Assembly: GCA_027365485.1 (NCBI GenBank)
Contig: DAHXNH010000177.1
Location: forward strand, 1 to 37,473
DNA from: Clostridiales bacterium
GTDB taxonomy: Bacteria > Bacillota > Sulfobacillia > Sulfobacillales > Sulfobacillaceae
Length of the DNA: 37,473 nucleotides
Reading direction: 5' to 3'
Part shown: piece by piece, positions 8,927-17,319 of the stretch
Layout: each line of letters opens with the position of its first letter
How positions within the stretch are numbered: the stretch's first letter is position 1
Notes under the pieces: generated by a model
What the model was told of the DNA's origin: nothing
Database searches by the model: none
The model's input: the letters and a program-made list of their open reading frames with translations, nothing else
Made by a program: the position numbers and the translations under genes

Positions 8927-9345
8927 ATAGCTAATCTGATCAAGCACAACATGAACGTTTTTAACAGCGTTTGGTATGGTAGTCTGCAATCTCACATTCG
9001 AGGAGGGGTTGTCAGATGTTCACTAAAGCCCAGCGCATTTTTCCACAGATTGCCGATCGACTGAAATCTTCTGAGTTTCGCCCGGCCCATAGTCAACGGC
9101 CAAGACTTTTCGCGACAGCGCAAAGGGCGCAAAGTCGGCTTCAGGGCCATCCTCACGATGGGTTTGAATCGCGTGGACAGACGTCTGCGGTCGAGATCCA
9201 GCGCTTTTTGCGATCACCATCTACCCAATGTCGCACGGGATACTCCTCGCTCATACGAGGCCTATCCGGTCAATACGAGCGTCGCTTTTGGCCTCTAGAA
9301 GGACCAGGGTACCCCGTCGTGTTAGCCGACGATGCCGACGTTCGA
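8927..9345 (+). repeat. Inverted repeat arm B (IS4-like remnant)
   Basis: This is the plus-strand counterpart of 2841-3265, with over 90 % identity by eye. It starts at the shared AATCTGATCAAGCACAAC end sequence and runs to the GACGATGCCGACG word. Beyond 9345 the two copies diverge. Confidence 0.85.
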
Positions 9346-9510
9346 GAACACGCGTTTTGGATGTTGGTCGACTCATGCGCCGGGAAGGGACCCCCATTCG
9401 TCTGGGAGGCCCTACCCACCCACCAAAGCCCCGCGGCCAATCGTTATGCTGCGAAACGGCGAAGATCCGTCAAACCCCAGCCCGCCCGTCCGCGAAGGTC
9501 CGCAGAGTGA
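9016..9510 (+). pseudogene. IS4-like transposase N-terminal remnant, copy B
   Basis: The ATG at 9016 is preceded by GAGGAGGGG, so the original start context survives. The protein opens MFTKAQRIFPQIADRLKSSE and then leaves the true frame near codon 33. The transposase words FRAIL, NRVDRRL and later VEIQRFLRS are found in shifted frames. The DDE core is missing or unreadable. After 9345 the open frame continues with low-complexity, Pro/Arg-rich sequence, probably out of frame. It is a twin of the remnant at 2841-3165 in reverse orientation. Confidence 0.55.
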
Positions 9511-9858
9511 CACGATGACTCCATGTTCGGAAACTCACAAGTTTCTGGGGTAAATTTCTTGCGCCCACGATCGTGGGTGCGTTCGGCGGCGCAACGCGAT
9601 TCTCGGAAATCCTTGAACTCCGTCGACACTCTGAGCATGCCGCCCTGTCACAGGCACGGGTTATCGCTCCTGCCACTGTTCACACCCTGTGGCACCGCGA
9701 ATACCGCGAATCAATCAAACATTACGTCATCGTTAACTTGACACCATTGGCCGATTGCCGAGTCCAGTCGGCGGCAAACACAGTAGTCAACGCGTGCACG
9801 ATGGCGGGATTGGTGGTGCGTAAGGCCGTTTCGGCATTGGTGCCATCCTCCTAAGCCC
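9511..9858 (+). other. Unrecognised decayed coding stretch
   Basis: A plus-strand frame (9573-9854) reads smoothly in places (TRFSEILELRRHSEHAALSQ) and ends LVVRKAVSALVPSS before a stop. No family is recognised and there is no ribosome site. A short sequence TTAACTTGACACCAT at ~9732-9746 recurs at ~3298-3312, beside the tnpB remnant. It is probably mobile-element debris. Confidence 0.25.
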
Positions 9859-10175
9859 CTAAATTACCATCGAACGCGCTGGTCGTCCCATTGGCCGAGT
9901 CGAGGATCGCCGAAACGTGGGCGGTCTGCGGACCAAAGATCCAGTATTTCGAGGGATCATAGGCATAGGCATAGGCGCCGGTAAAGCGAGGGGGAGCCAA
10001 GCACAAATGGACGTGACTGCCGCGAAATGCGGCTTAGGTGGCCCCGCGGGCGGCGGCGGTCCGGAGCGAAGTGATGAGCGTGGAATCGGTGAGAAGATAC
10101 TGTACCCGGTTTGTCGGCGCAAGCCAACGAATTGACTGGCTAGGGCTGCCATTGGACGATTACTCGCGAGCTTAA
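9859..10175 (-). pseudogene. C-terminal end of an unrecognised broken gene
   Basis: On the minus strand the frame that ends at the TAG near 9853 reads FTGAYAYAYDPSKYWIFG and then PQTAHVSAILDSANGTTS, which looks like genuine protein. Upstream in the same frame there is a TAA after RTAAARGAT, and then the reading degenerates. The AYAYAY comes from a 6-bp tandem repeat (GGCATA units at ~9961-9974). I do not recognise the family. A secreted or envelope protein fragment is possible, but that is only an impression. Confidence 0.3.
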
Positions 10176-10251
10176 AGCCAGGTGGTGGATGCCCCCATCG
10201 GGGCGATGGGGAGCCCGAGCTTTTGGGGTGCTAGCCTTCGTCGATCCCGGG

Positions 10252-11310
10252 CTAACGCTTTTGCAGAAAAGCAGTGACCTCACTTCGGTTATGGAAGAGT
10301 TTGCGGACGCCACCGACTCGGTACGATTGAGACAACACCGACAGAGTGTTCCTGATTCGCCGGCGCTGGTGTTTCGCTGGAAGTTTCAGCGTCATCAGCG
10401 CGAACTGGTCGCGCTTAAGAAGTTTAGAGGCCTCGCACATCAGGCGCGCACTGCGGGTGGTATCGATTCGCATGTCATTGACGATGAGATCGAATATTTC
10501 GGATCCCGAGGTTTTTTTTAGGTAGGTCTCGGCCGTGCTCGGGACGTGAGTTACTCCTCGGTCTTTGGTCAGGCGCGCGTCTAGCATCGCCGGATCGACT
10601 GCTACGACGGTTAGGCCCCTTTCGCGAAAAACACGCGTCCAACCTCCCGGGGCAGCGCCCAAATCGAGGACCGTGCCTTGGTAGGGAAGATCCAAGGGGA
10701 ACACCTCGAGCGCTTCCAATAGCTTGAACTCGGCTCGACTCAACTGATTGGCGTCTCGGGCAAAACGTCTCATCCCGCCAGCCCAGTCGCTTAAGTTATG
10801 AGCGATGGAAGAGGCTCCTAAATACACCGCAAAATCCGTGCAGACGATGGAGATGGCTTGGTCGGGATGCTTTACATCCAACCGAAATCCTAAGGCCATA
10901 AAAGCATTGGAGACGAGGGTATTCACCTCGAAATTGCCGGGGCCGTCTTGGCTTAAAGTCCGCGTTTGGACTGAAAAGGATTGGGCTGGATTTAGGTGTC
11001 TACGAAGACCGATGCTGACGTCGACAATTTTGGGCAAGCATTCATGACCATAACGCTGGACAATCACGTCGAGCAGCAAAAAAAGATGGCGAACAAAAAT
11101 CCCTGATGTTCGCAACTGCTGGGCTAAGTCGACGGACCGCAACGCCGAGTCGACGACAAATATTCCCGGGCTGAGACTGGCGATAATTCTTGCCGAGGCA
11201 TCCACGTTGATAATGTCTTGAAATGCCAACTCCCAGGATTCGGGAGCGGCGGTGACAACGTATTGCCACCGAAGAGGAAGAAGATGGTCCCGAAGGTTCT
11301 GATCGTTCAT
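10252..11310 (-). CDS. THUMP/FtsJ-type RNA 2'-O-methyltransferase
   Basis: A 352-residue SAM-dependent methyltransferase of the FtsJ/RrmJ fold, probably acting on rRNA or tRNA. Residues ~50-170 look like a THUMP-type RNA-binding region, leading into NLSDWAGGMRRFARD. The catalytic domain holds the SAM motif VLDLGAAPGGW (214-224). It also has a complete K-D-K-E tetrad as in 2'-O-methyltransferases: K196 in SRAEFKLLEA, D279 in VNDM, K309 in LKLP and E344 in NRSEV. The ATG at 11310 is chosen because family similarity begins there. The frame stays open to 11574, but the extra 88 residues are low in family character and overlap a dispersed repeat. The start is uncertain because no strong ribosome site precedes it. 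It resembles the RlmM-like group; the substrate is unknown. Confidence 0.8.
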   Translation of the reverse strand: MNDQNLRDHLLPLRWQYVVTAAPESWELAFQDIINVDASARIIASLSPGIFVVDSALRSVDLAQQLRTSGIFVRHLFLLLDVIVQRYGHECLPKIVDVSIGLRRHLNPAQSFSVQTRTLSQDGPGNFEVNTLVSNAFMALGFRLDVKHPDQAISIVCTDFAVYLGASSIAHNLSDWAGGMRRFARDANQLSRAEFKLLEALEVFPLDLPYQGTVLDLGAAPGGWTRVFRERGLTVVAVDPAMLDARLTKDRGVTHVPSTAETYLKKTSGSEIFDLIVNDMRIDTTRSARLMCEASKLLKRDQFALMTLKLPAKHQRRRIRNTLSVLSQSYRVGGVRKLFHNRSEVTAFLQKR

Positions 11311-11532
11311 GTTTTCAGTGTGGGATGGTCTTTGGTGAAAGTCAAGAGAATGAAAGGCAATCGCAAGATCCATTTCCCTGGCACGGTGGCTGACCTGCAC
11401 AGCGATTAGCAGCCTATCGATGGATGCAGGTAACGATGGGTTAACCATGGGGTATTTCTGTTGGCGCTTCCCGCCTTTTTGACTCGAAGGGGGCGGCTTT
11501 GGCAGGGATCGAGATTCACGGAGGGAGACCGG

Positions 11533-11625
11533 GTGTTGGGAACCCATTATGCAGCCAGGAGTTGAGACGCCCACTGCTTTGGACGCAGACGGTCACAGTT
11601 GACCCGTGGGCAGTATGAAGCCTTG
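11533..11625 (+). repeat. Dispersed repeat copy 1, mobile-element debris
   Basis: GTGTTGGGAACCCATTATG at 11533 and the sequence after it (GACGCCCACTGCTTTGG, then GTTGACCCG and GAGTATGAAG-like words) recur at 28788-28882 in the same orientation. About four of five bases match over the first 50. The second copy lies among IS605-type remnants. The repeat may therefore be the 3' non-coding end of a tnpB-type element, which is inference. Confidence 0.5.
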
Positions 11626-11735
11626 GAAGCGGGCGGGAGAATGAAGCCATGTGCTGAAATTGCCGAGGTCTTGGTGCGTTGGCAAATTTTATATCGTTTC
11701 CATTGCCAACCCTTGGCATTGTTTCCGACCATTTC

Positions 11736-11764
11736 ACATATCTTGCTAATGTCATTCATAGGGT
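11736..11764 (+). promoter_or_regulatory. Possible sigma-E promoter of spoIVA
   Basis: ACATATC (11736-11742) and CATAGGGT (11757-11764) are separated by 14 nt. They partly match the sigma-E -35 (KMATATT) and -10 (CATACAMT) consensus. spoIVA is sigma-E controlled in Bacillus, so the position, 62 nt before the start codon, is sensible. The match is incomplete. Confidence 0.35.
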
Positions 11765-11826
11765 GATCCCGGGACAGGCGAGGACCGGCGCCAACCCAGC
11801 AAAAGAAAAGGGAGGGTAACCAACGG

Positions 11827-13305
11827 ATGGAGAAGTTTGATCTCTTTAAGGATCTAGCCGAGCGCACTGGAGGAGATATTTATATCGGTGTCGTAGGCCC
11901 GGTCCGCACCGGCAAATCCACGTTTATTAAACGATTCATGGAGCGTATGGTGCTGCCCGTCATCGATGACCCCAATGAGCGAGAACGGGCCATCGATTCT
12001 TTGCCGCAAAGTGGTACGGGAAAGACGGTGATGACCACCGAACCAAAGTTCATCCCGGACGACGGCGTGGAAATCCACCTAAACGAGGCGATTTCCTTTC
12101 GCGCGCGCTTGGTTGATTGTGTCGGCTACAGTGTTCCCGGTGCCCTCGGATATACCGAAGACGAAGGCACCCGAATGGTTCGGACGCCGTGGTCGGATGA
12201 GGAAATGACGTTTGAACAGGCCGCCGAAATTGGCACCCGCAAGGTCATCGCCGACCACTCGACCATCGGTTTAGTGGTGACCACCGATGGTAGTTTTGGA
12301 GAAATTCCTCGCGAGGCGTATGTCGACGCCGAAGAACAGGTAATTGCTGAACTACGTGAGTTAGGCAAGCCCTTCGTGATGATCCTGAACTCGATCACTC
12401 CGTACGATGAGCGTGCGATGGCGTTAGCCACGGACCTGGCTGACCGTTATGATGTGCCCGTCATTCCGGTCAACTGCCTCGAACTGCGCCAAGAGGACCT
12501 GGTAGATATCTTAGAGCAAGTACTGTATGAGTTTCCTGTGAGCGCTGTGGAGTTTCACCTGGTCGACTGGATCGAAGCACTGCCTCCACAACACTGGCTT
12601 CGGGCCAAGTTTGACGAAGCGACGACCGAAGTAGAAAGTCAGGTGCAGCGGCTTCGCGACGTCGATGGGGCTATTCAGGTGTTGGCGGCTCACGAGTATA
12701 TTAGTGACGTGCATTTGGAGAAAATGGAGTTGGGCACTGGGTTGGCGGAAATTGGCTTGGATGCCCCCAACGCATTGTTCTATCGGGCTCTGGCAGAGAT
12801 GGCCGACCGACATGTTGGTGGACAGGGTGACATTGTTCGTCTGTGGCGAGAATACGTGGACGCCAAACGAGAATGGGATCGGGTCGAAGAGGCGGTGATA
12901 GACGTCAGAGCGACTGGGTACGGCATGGTGCCGCCGCAACTTCTGGATCTCAACTTGGAAGAGCCGGAACCCATCCGTCGAGGGGCGCAATTTGGAGTTC
13001 GGCTCAAGGCGTCTGCGCCGTCGATACACATGATTCGGGCGGATATTGAAACCGAGATTACCCCGATTATTGGCACTGAGCGGCAGGCGGAAGAATTGAT
13101 CCAATACCTGATGGAACAGTTTGAAGACGACCCGAAGCGCCTATGGGAAACGAATCTGTTTGGCAAGTCGTTGCATGACCTCGTGCGCGAAGGCATTCAG
13201 TCGAAGTTGTTTAAAATGCCCGAAAACGCGCAGGAGAAGCTGCAAGAAACCCTACAGCGGATTATTAATGAGGGCTCGGGCGGGCTTATCTGCATCATTA
13301 TCTGA
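11827..13305 (+). CDS. spoIVA: Stage IV sporulation protein A, spore coat ATPase
   Basis: SpoIVA is the ATPase that polymerises on the outer forespore membrane and forms the basement layer of the spore coat. The 492-residue length equals that of the Bacillus protein. The Walker A motif GPVRTGKST is at 24-32. TGKTVMTTEPKF and the DCVGY segment follow, and NSITPYDE gives the nucleotide-base recognition region. The long helical middle and the C-terminal GSGGLICIII tail are typical of the family, the tail being the membrane-targeting end. The ATG follows GGGAGGG by 10 nt. It is monocistronic, bounded by a possible sigma-E promoter and a strong terminator. This gene is the best proof that the organism forms endospores. 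Confidence 0.98.
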   Translation: MEKFDLFKDLAERTGGDIYIGVVGPVRTGKSTFIKRFMERMVLPVIDDPNERERAIDSLPQSGTGKTVMTTEPKFIPDDGVEIHLNEAISFRARLVDCVGYSVPGALGYTEDEGTRMVRTPWSDEEMTFEQAAEIGTRKVIADHSTIGLVVTTDGSFGEIPREAYVDAEEQVIAELRELGKPFVMILNSITPYDERAMALATDLADRYDVPVIPVNCLELRQEDLVDILEQVLYEFPVSAVEFHLVDWIEALPPQHWLRAKFDEATTEVESQVQRLRDVDGAIQVLAAHEYISDVHLEKMELGTGLAEIGLDAPNALFYRALAEMADRHVGGQGDIVRLWREYVDAKREWDRVEEAVIDVRATGYGMVPPQLLDLNLEEPEPIRRGAQFGVRLKASAPSIHMIRADIETEITPIIGTERQAEELIQYLMEQFEDDPKRLWETNLFGKSLHDLVREGIQSKLFKMPENAQEKLQETLQRIINEGSGGLICIII

Positions 13306-13345
13306 TGAGTGGGGCCCGCGCAGGGAGGCGCGGGCCCCACTCATC
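13304..13345 (+). terminator. Strong hairpin terminator overlapping the spoIVA stop
   Basis: GATGAGTGGGGCCCGCGC (13304-13321) pairs perfectly over 18 bp with 13328-13345 around the loop AGGGAG. The stop codon of spoIVA (13303-13305) enters the base of the stem. A T-run is poor on both sides, so it may act as a barrier or transcript-stabilising hairpin as well as a terminator. Confidence 0.75.
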
Positions 13346-13355
13346 CATGAGGTGG

Positions 13356-13384
13356 TTGCTTCTCTCTTCATAATTTGATATTAT
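13356..13384 (+). promoter_or_regulatory. Sigma-A promoter of the tRNA-Pro gene
   Basis: TTGCTT (13356-13361) and TATTAT (13379-13384) have a 17-nt spacer. The tRNA begins 8 nt after the -10 box, as expected for a tRNA promoter. Confidence 0.7.
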
Positions 13385-13391
13385 CAATCCA

Positions 13392-13468
13392 CGGGCTGTG
13401 GCGCAGTTTGGTAGCGCGCTACCTTGGGGTGGTAGAGGTCGTGGGTTCGAATCCCGCCAGTCCGACCA
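13392..13468 (+). tRNA. tRNA-Pro (anticodon GGG)
   Basis: A complete 77-nt cloverleaf. The acceptor arm pairs CGGGCTG with CAGTCCG, with one G-T pair. The D-arm is GCGC...GCGC and the anticodon stem CTACC/GGTAG holds the loop TTGGGGT, giving anticodon GGG. The T-arm has GTTCGAATC, and CCA is encoded at 13466-13468. It is flanked by its own promoter and terminator. Confidence 0.96.
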
Positions 13469-13473
13469 GTTTC

Positions 13474-13503
13474 GTTCGGCCTATGAAGGGCCGAACTTTT
13501 TTT
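13474..13503 (+). terminator. Intrinsic terminator after tRNA-Pro
   Basis: GTTCGGCC (13474-13481) pairs with GGCCGAAC (13489-13496) and is followed by seven T (13497-13503). It is a textbook rho-independent terminator, 5 nt after the tRNA CCA end. Confidence 0.93.
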
Positions 13504-13552
13504 GGGGCACACTCTCTTTGTGACATTCAGAGGCGAGAGAGGTGAGCGGATC

Positions 13553-14524
13553 GTGGAGGCGGAGGGGTTTACCCTGGGGTTTAACGACAGGGGGCTCGCG
13601 GGGTCGAATGATTGGGCCTACGTCGACGGGTTTCAATGGATCCACCTCTACAGTGACGATTCAGAGCAGATAAGGCAAGCACTTCAAGAACAACTAGAAC
13701 GTTGGGGTGTGGGGCTTCCTCATTCCTGGAGCCACGAAAGCTCACATCTTCGGCACGTGCTGGTGGAAGATTATGGAGACTTCTTTCATTTGCTAACCTA
13801 CCATATGAGGCTCGACGATGCTGAACGGGCCGATGCCGCCCCAACCCTTACCGCTAAGGCGCTGCATTTGGTGGTTCATCGGCGCGGAGTGATTTCTTGG
13901 AGCGCGCGCTCAGTGACCCATATCGAGCTCTTGCAACGAAAGATTCTCGCTCATCCGCAATGGATTAGTGATTGCTCAGGCTTAGTGTTTGCCATATTAG
14001 ACGGCCTGTTTCATGCCTTGTTTCCGCTTCTCGACGAGCTTAACGAATATATTGTGCAGCTCGAACAGCATGCGCTGACCACGATGGAACGCAAAGTGTT
14101 GGAAAGTCGAGTGCTGGCCTATAAGCACCTGATAATGGTTATCCGCAGTGTCCTCGTATCCTCCCGCGACATGGCCCATGGCCTGTCCCGGCGATTTAAA
14201 GGGCCATCCGTTCCCTACTATTTTGATCTCTATGATCATGTGTTGCGGTTAGTGGAACTAGTGGACGGCTATCGGGCGATGTTGGACACGGTCATGGACT
14301 TGCATCTGTCGGCGGTGTCAAATCGGATGAACGAAATCGTCAAGACTCTAACCTTGGTGACCACCGTGATGTTGCCCGCCTCATTAGTAGCGGCGCTGTA
14401 TGGGATGAATTTTGACCATGCTCCCGGCATCCATTGGTCCTATGGGTTCTACTGCGTGCTGGGGTTCGTCGGTTTGGTTTCTGCTGGGCTCTTGGTTTGG
14501 TTCAAGCGCCAAGCGTGGATATAA
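13553..14524 (+). CDS. CorA-type divalent cation transporter
   Basis: A 323-residue CorA/MgtE-class magnesium or other divalent cation channel of the inner membrane. The first ~200 residues form the cytoplasmic alpha/beta domain, followed by a long helix. Two C-terminal membrane helices close the protein (LTLVTTVMLPASLVAALYG and the last ~25 residues). The signature YGMNF sits at the end of the first, as in CorA. GTG 13553 is chosen because AGAGAGGTGA precedes it at a good distance. Earlier in-frame TTG 13502 lies inside the tRNA terminator. Mg, Co, Ni or Zn specificity cannot be told from sequence. Confidence 0.88.
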   Translation: MEAEGFTLGFNDRGLAGSNDWAYVDGFQWIHLYSDDSEQIRQALQEQLERWGVGLPHSWSHESSHLRHVLVEDYGDFFHLLTYHMRLDDAERADAAPTLTAKALHLVVHRRGVISWSARSVTHIELLQRKILAHPQWISDCSGLVFAILDGLFHALFPLLDELNEYIVQLEQHALTTMERKVLESRVLAYKHLIMVIRSVLVSSRDMAHGLSRRFKGPSVPYYFDLYDHVLRLVELVDGYRAMLDTVMDLHLSAVSNRMNEIVKTLTLVTTVMLPASLVAALYGMNFDHAPGIHWSYGFYCVLGFVGLVSAGLLVWFKRQAWI

Positions 14525-14580
14525 CGTGTACAATAAGGGATAGTATCGAGTACTTTTAATCGAATCCCGGGAGGACACCT

Positions 14581-15855
14581 GTGGAAAATGTGGCTGAGTC
14601 TGATCCCATGATGGCGATGGATTTGCTAACGCGTTACGAGCGTTCGGTAAATCCTGGGTTGGCGCGCGTGTTTCGTTTCATGGGACTGGAGAGCGCGGAG
14701 GCGACGGGTGATGGCGCGCTCTTGATAGATGAAAACGGAACCGAGTACATCGATTTAGCCGGCGGATATGGAGTGATGGTGCATGGCTATCGCCATCCTC
14801 GATTACTCCAAGCCGCGCATCGGCAATTAGAAAAGTTGGCCCAGTCTTCGCGGGTATTACTGAATCGACCGATGGTGGAATTGGCCGAGGAATTACAGCA
14901 GGTAACACCCGGCGATCTGACCTACTCGTTTTTTTGCAATAGTGGGGCGGAGGCCGTGGAGGCGGCGCTCAAACTGGCTCGCGCGGCGACGGGGCGATCA
15001 GAGTGGATTAGTACCGTAGGGGCCTTTCACGGGAAGACGATGGGAGCGTTAACAGTGTCGGGACGAGATACTTATCGCGATCCCTTTCAGCCGTTGGTTC
15101 CCGGAGTGACGCATGTCCCTTACGGGGATGCCTCGGCGGTTCGCCGTGCCCTGCACTCTCAAGTGGCCGCAGTCATCGTTGAACCGATCCAGGGTGAGGG
15201 AGGGATCATCGTTCCTCCCGGCGACTATTTGGCCGAAGTCCGTGAGGCTTGCGATCAGGCGGGTACGCTCTTGATTGTCGACGAGGTGCAGACCGGAATG
15301 GGCCGGACCGGACGATTGTTTGCGATTGAACACAGCGGGGTGGTGCCCGACTTTTTGTGTCTCGCCAAAGCATTGGGGGGAGGCATTATGCCCATCGGGG
15401 CAGTGGTGGGTCGGCCTTCGGCATGGGACATCTTTTCAGTACAACCGCTTATCCACACCTCCACCTTTGGCGGAGCGCCCTTGGCCGCCGCTGTGGCTTT
15501 AGAGGCTATACGAGTGACCATCGAAGAGCGTTTGCCGGAACGGGCAGAGATGCTGGGGAATATTGCGCGAACGCGTCTTGACCAAATGCGAGCTCGTTAT
15601 CCCGGAGTAATTCAGGAAGTCCGGGGCATGGGCCTGATGCTCGGATTAGAGTTTGCCAATGCCGGAGTCGCAGGAGCACTGATGGCGGAACTGTTTCAAC
15701 GGCACGTCTTGGCGGTCTACACGCTGAATAATGACCGAGTGATCCGCTTGATCCCGCCGCTGGTGATTACGGAAGACCAATTAGACACCGCCTTGACCGA
15801 GATGGAAGCAGCCATGGCTGCGGTGGATCAATATTTGGATGAATTGGGGGAATAG
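14581..15855 (+). CDS. Class III aminotransferase, putrescine aminotransferase-like
   Basis: A 424-residue PLP-dependent class III aminotransferase. Visible motifs are FFCNSGAEAVEAALKLA (118-134), GAFHGKTMGAL, EPIQGEGG, the cofactor-binding IVDEVQTGMGRTG (D234), and AKALGGGIMPIG with the Schiff-base lysine K263. The whole central part is strikingly like E. coli putrescine aminotransferase PatA, including YSFFCNSG, LCLAKALGGG and TLNN near the end. Ornithine or GABA aminotransferase activity is not excluded. GTG 14581 follows GGGAGGACACCT. The stop is 3 nt before the next start, so the gene is translationally coupled to the SRPBCC gene. The nearby speD suggests a role in polyamine metabolism, which is inference. 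Confidence 0.85.
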   Translation: MENVAESDPMMAMDLLTRYERSVNPGLARVFRFMGLESAEATGDGALLIDENGTEYIDLAGGYGVMVHGYRHPRLLQAAHRQLEKLAQSSRVLLNRPMVELAEELQQVTPGDLTYSFFCNSGAEAVEAALKLARAATGRSEWISTVGAFHGKTMGALTVSGRDTYRDPFQPLVPGVTHVPYGDASAVRRALHSQVAAVIVEPIQGEGGIIVPPGDYLAEVREACDQAGTLLIVDEVQTGMGRTGRLFAIEHSGVVPDFLCLAKALGGGIMPIGAVVGRPSAWDIFSVQPLIHTSTFGGAPLAAAVALEAIRVTIEERLPERAEMLGNIARTRLDQMRARYPGVIQEVRGMGLMLGLEFANAGVAGALMAELFQRHVLAVYTLNNDRVIRLIPPLVITEDQLDTALTEMEAAMAAVDQYLDELGE

Positions 15856-15857
15856 AT

Positions 15858-16301
15858 ATGCCTGTGGTTGAAGTGACCGAATGGATTGACTCTGACCCGG
15901 ATCAGGTTTACGCAAAAATATCACGGATGGAGGATTTTCCCGCGATTATGGCCAATGTACAATCCGTGACCATTAAGGAAACTGGGGACGGCTATACTCT
16001 GTCCGAGTGGGTGGCGAAATTGCAAGGCGCACGCTTTCGCTGGGTGGAACGTGACGAGTTCTTTCCCGAACATCGCCGCATCACCTTTCGCCAGACGGAG
16101 GGCGACTTGAAGGTGTTTCAAGGAGAGTGGCGCGTGGTCAGCGATGGCCAGCGGTCGCAGGTGACCTTCGTCACCGAGTTTGAATTCGGCATGCCCATGT
16201 TGTCGAATTTATTAAATCCGGTAGCCCGTTATGCACTTCGGCAAAACGCCCGGAGTATGGTTCAGGGGATTCAACAAGCGCTAGCCGCAGACAGCGGCTA
16301 G
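15858..16301 (+). CDS. SRPBCC / polyketide cyclase-like (COQ10-type) protein
   Basis: A 147-residue START/Bet v1-like fold protein. The opening VVEVTEWIDSDPDQVYAKI and then MEDFPAIM match the family pattern of a first strand and helix, and the C-terminal long helix (RYALRQNARSMVQGIQQAL) closes the pocket. Such proteins bind small hydrophobic ligands. The ligand here is unknown. It follows the aminotransferase by 2 nt, so it is co-translated. No catalytic residues are identifiable. Confidence 0.75.
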   Translation: MPVVEVTEWIDSDPDQVYAKISRMEDFPAIMANVQSVTIKETGDGYTLSEWVAKLQGARFRWVERDEFFPEHRRITFRQTEGDLKVFQGEWRVVSDGQRSQVTFVTEFEFGMPMLSNLLNPVARYALRQNARSMVQGIQQALAADSG

Positions 16302-16408
16302 CTGTTAGTAGGTGCGATAGTAAATCGGCAAAAGACAGAGATTTACCGAGTGTGCGATAGGAAGGATAGGAGAACTCGCGACTGGTGAACGCTAAACCGA
16401 TTATTTTG

Positions 16409-16436
16409 TTGACATATGGCGCTTTTTTGGTACAAT
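16409..16436 (+). promoter_or_regulatory. speD: Sigma-A promoter of speD
   Basis: TTGACA (16409-16414), a 16-nt spacer and TACAAT (16431-16436). The first base of the transcript should be near 16443, giving a ~60-nt leader. The leader contains a small hairpin, CGGAC/GTCCG, at about 16449-16462. Confidence 0.8.
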
Positions 16437-16502
16437 AAGTCCTGGCCTTCGGACTTGGGTCCGCAGGAATTTACTCGGGGGACAAAGGGGGTTGGTAATG
16501 CG

Positions 16503-16880
16503 ATGAATGCATTGGGCCGCCACATCCTGGCGGAAATTCATGGGTGTGATGCCAACGTGCTTAACGATAGCGTGGGCGTCGAGCGAATTATGGTAGAAGC
16601 CGCTTTGAAAGCGGGAGCCGAAGTCCGTGAGGTGGCTTTCCATAAGTTTAGTCCGCAGGGCGTAAGTGGTGTGGTGGTCATTTCGGAATCGCATTTGGCC
16701 GTGCATACTTGGCCCGAACACAGATATGCTGCGGTTGATGTATTCACCTGCGGTGACTCTGTTGACCCCTGGGATGCCTGTGATTACATCGTCGAACAGT
16801 TCCGCGCCCAAAATTTTACCGCCTCGGAGACCCTCCGTGGTGTTTTGGTAGAGGCTGCTGACCAAAAGGCTGCGGTTTAG
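16503..16880 (+). CDS. speD: S-adenosylmethionine decarboxylase proenzyme
   Basis: A 125-residue class 1B AdoMet decarboxylase (Thermotoga/Bacillus type). It makes decarboxylated SAM, the aminopropyl donor for spermidine. The self-cleavage site [12 protein letters not shown] places the pyruvoyl-forming serine at 63, with the helper residues H68 and C83 present. ATG 16503 is chosen because [16 protein letters not shown] is the standard N-terminus. The frame opens at 16416, but that lies within the promoter. No spermidine synthase (speE) lies in the window. It has its own promoter, and ndk follows 22 nt after its stop. Confidence 0.96.
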   Translation: MNALGRHILAEIHGCDANVLNDSVGVERIMVEAALKAGAEVREVAFHKFSPQGVSGVVVISESHLAVHTWPEHRYAAVDVFTCGDSVDPWDACDYIVEQFRAQNFTASETLRGVLVEAADQKAAV

Positions 16881-16902
16881 ACGACAGGAAGGGGACCTTG
16901 AG

Positions 16903-17313
16903 GTGGCAGAGACTTTTGTGATGGTTAAACCCGACGGCGTACGCCGCGGGCTGGTCGGCCAGATTGTGAGCCGACTGGAAAACAAGGGATTAACTTTAAC
17001 CGCGATGCGGATGATGGTCATCGATCCAGAGTTGGCTAGCGAGCATTATCGTGAGCATCGAGACAAGGGGTTTTACGGGGAGCTTATTCAATTTATCACC
17101 TCGGGCCCGGTGGTAGCGATGGTGTGGGAAGGTCGAGAAGCTCCGAGCGTGGTTCGTTTATTGATGGGTGCCACCGATCCGGCTAAAGCCCAACCGGGAA
17201 CGATTCGTGGCGATTTGGCGTTGGATCTGAGTCAGAATGTGGTTCATGGCTCCGACAGCCAAGAATCCGCCGAGCGCGAAATCGCGCTCTATTTTCCTTC
17301 GAGAGATCGCTAG
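16903..17313 (+). CDS. ndk: Nucleoside diphosphate kinase
   Basis: A 136-residue NDK, which moves the terminal phosphate of ATP to other NDPs through a phosphohistidine. The motifs are [15 protein letters not shown] (5-19), the [17 protein letters not shown] nucleotide loop (88-104) and the active-site NVVHGSDS with H115. The GTG start is preceded by AGGAAGGGG. The length is slightly short of the usual ~140-150 residues but complete. It is probably co-transcribed from the speD promoter. Confidence 0.97.
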   Translation: MAETFVMVKPDGVRRGLVGQIVSRLENKGLTLTAMRMMVIDPELASEHYREHRDKGFYGELIQFITSGPVVAMVWEGREAPSVVRLLMGATDPAKAQPGTIRGDLALDLSQNVVHGSDSQESAEREIALYFPSRDR

Positions 17314-17319
17314 TCGTCG

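Noticed and set aside
11311-11574. 88-residue N-terminal extension of the RNA methyltransferase
   Set aside because: It overlaps the dispersed repeat and has no methyltransferase or THUMP-like features; ATG 11310 is preferred.
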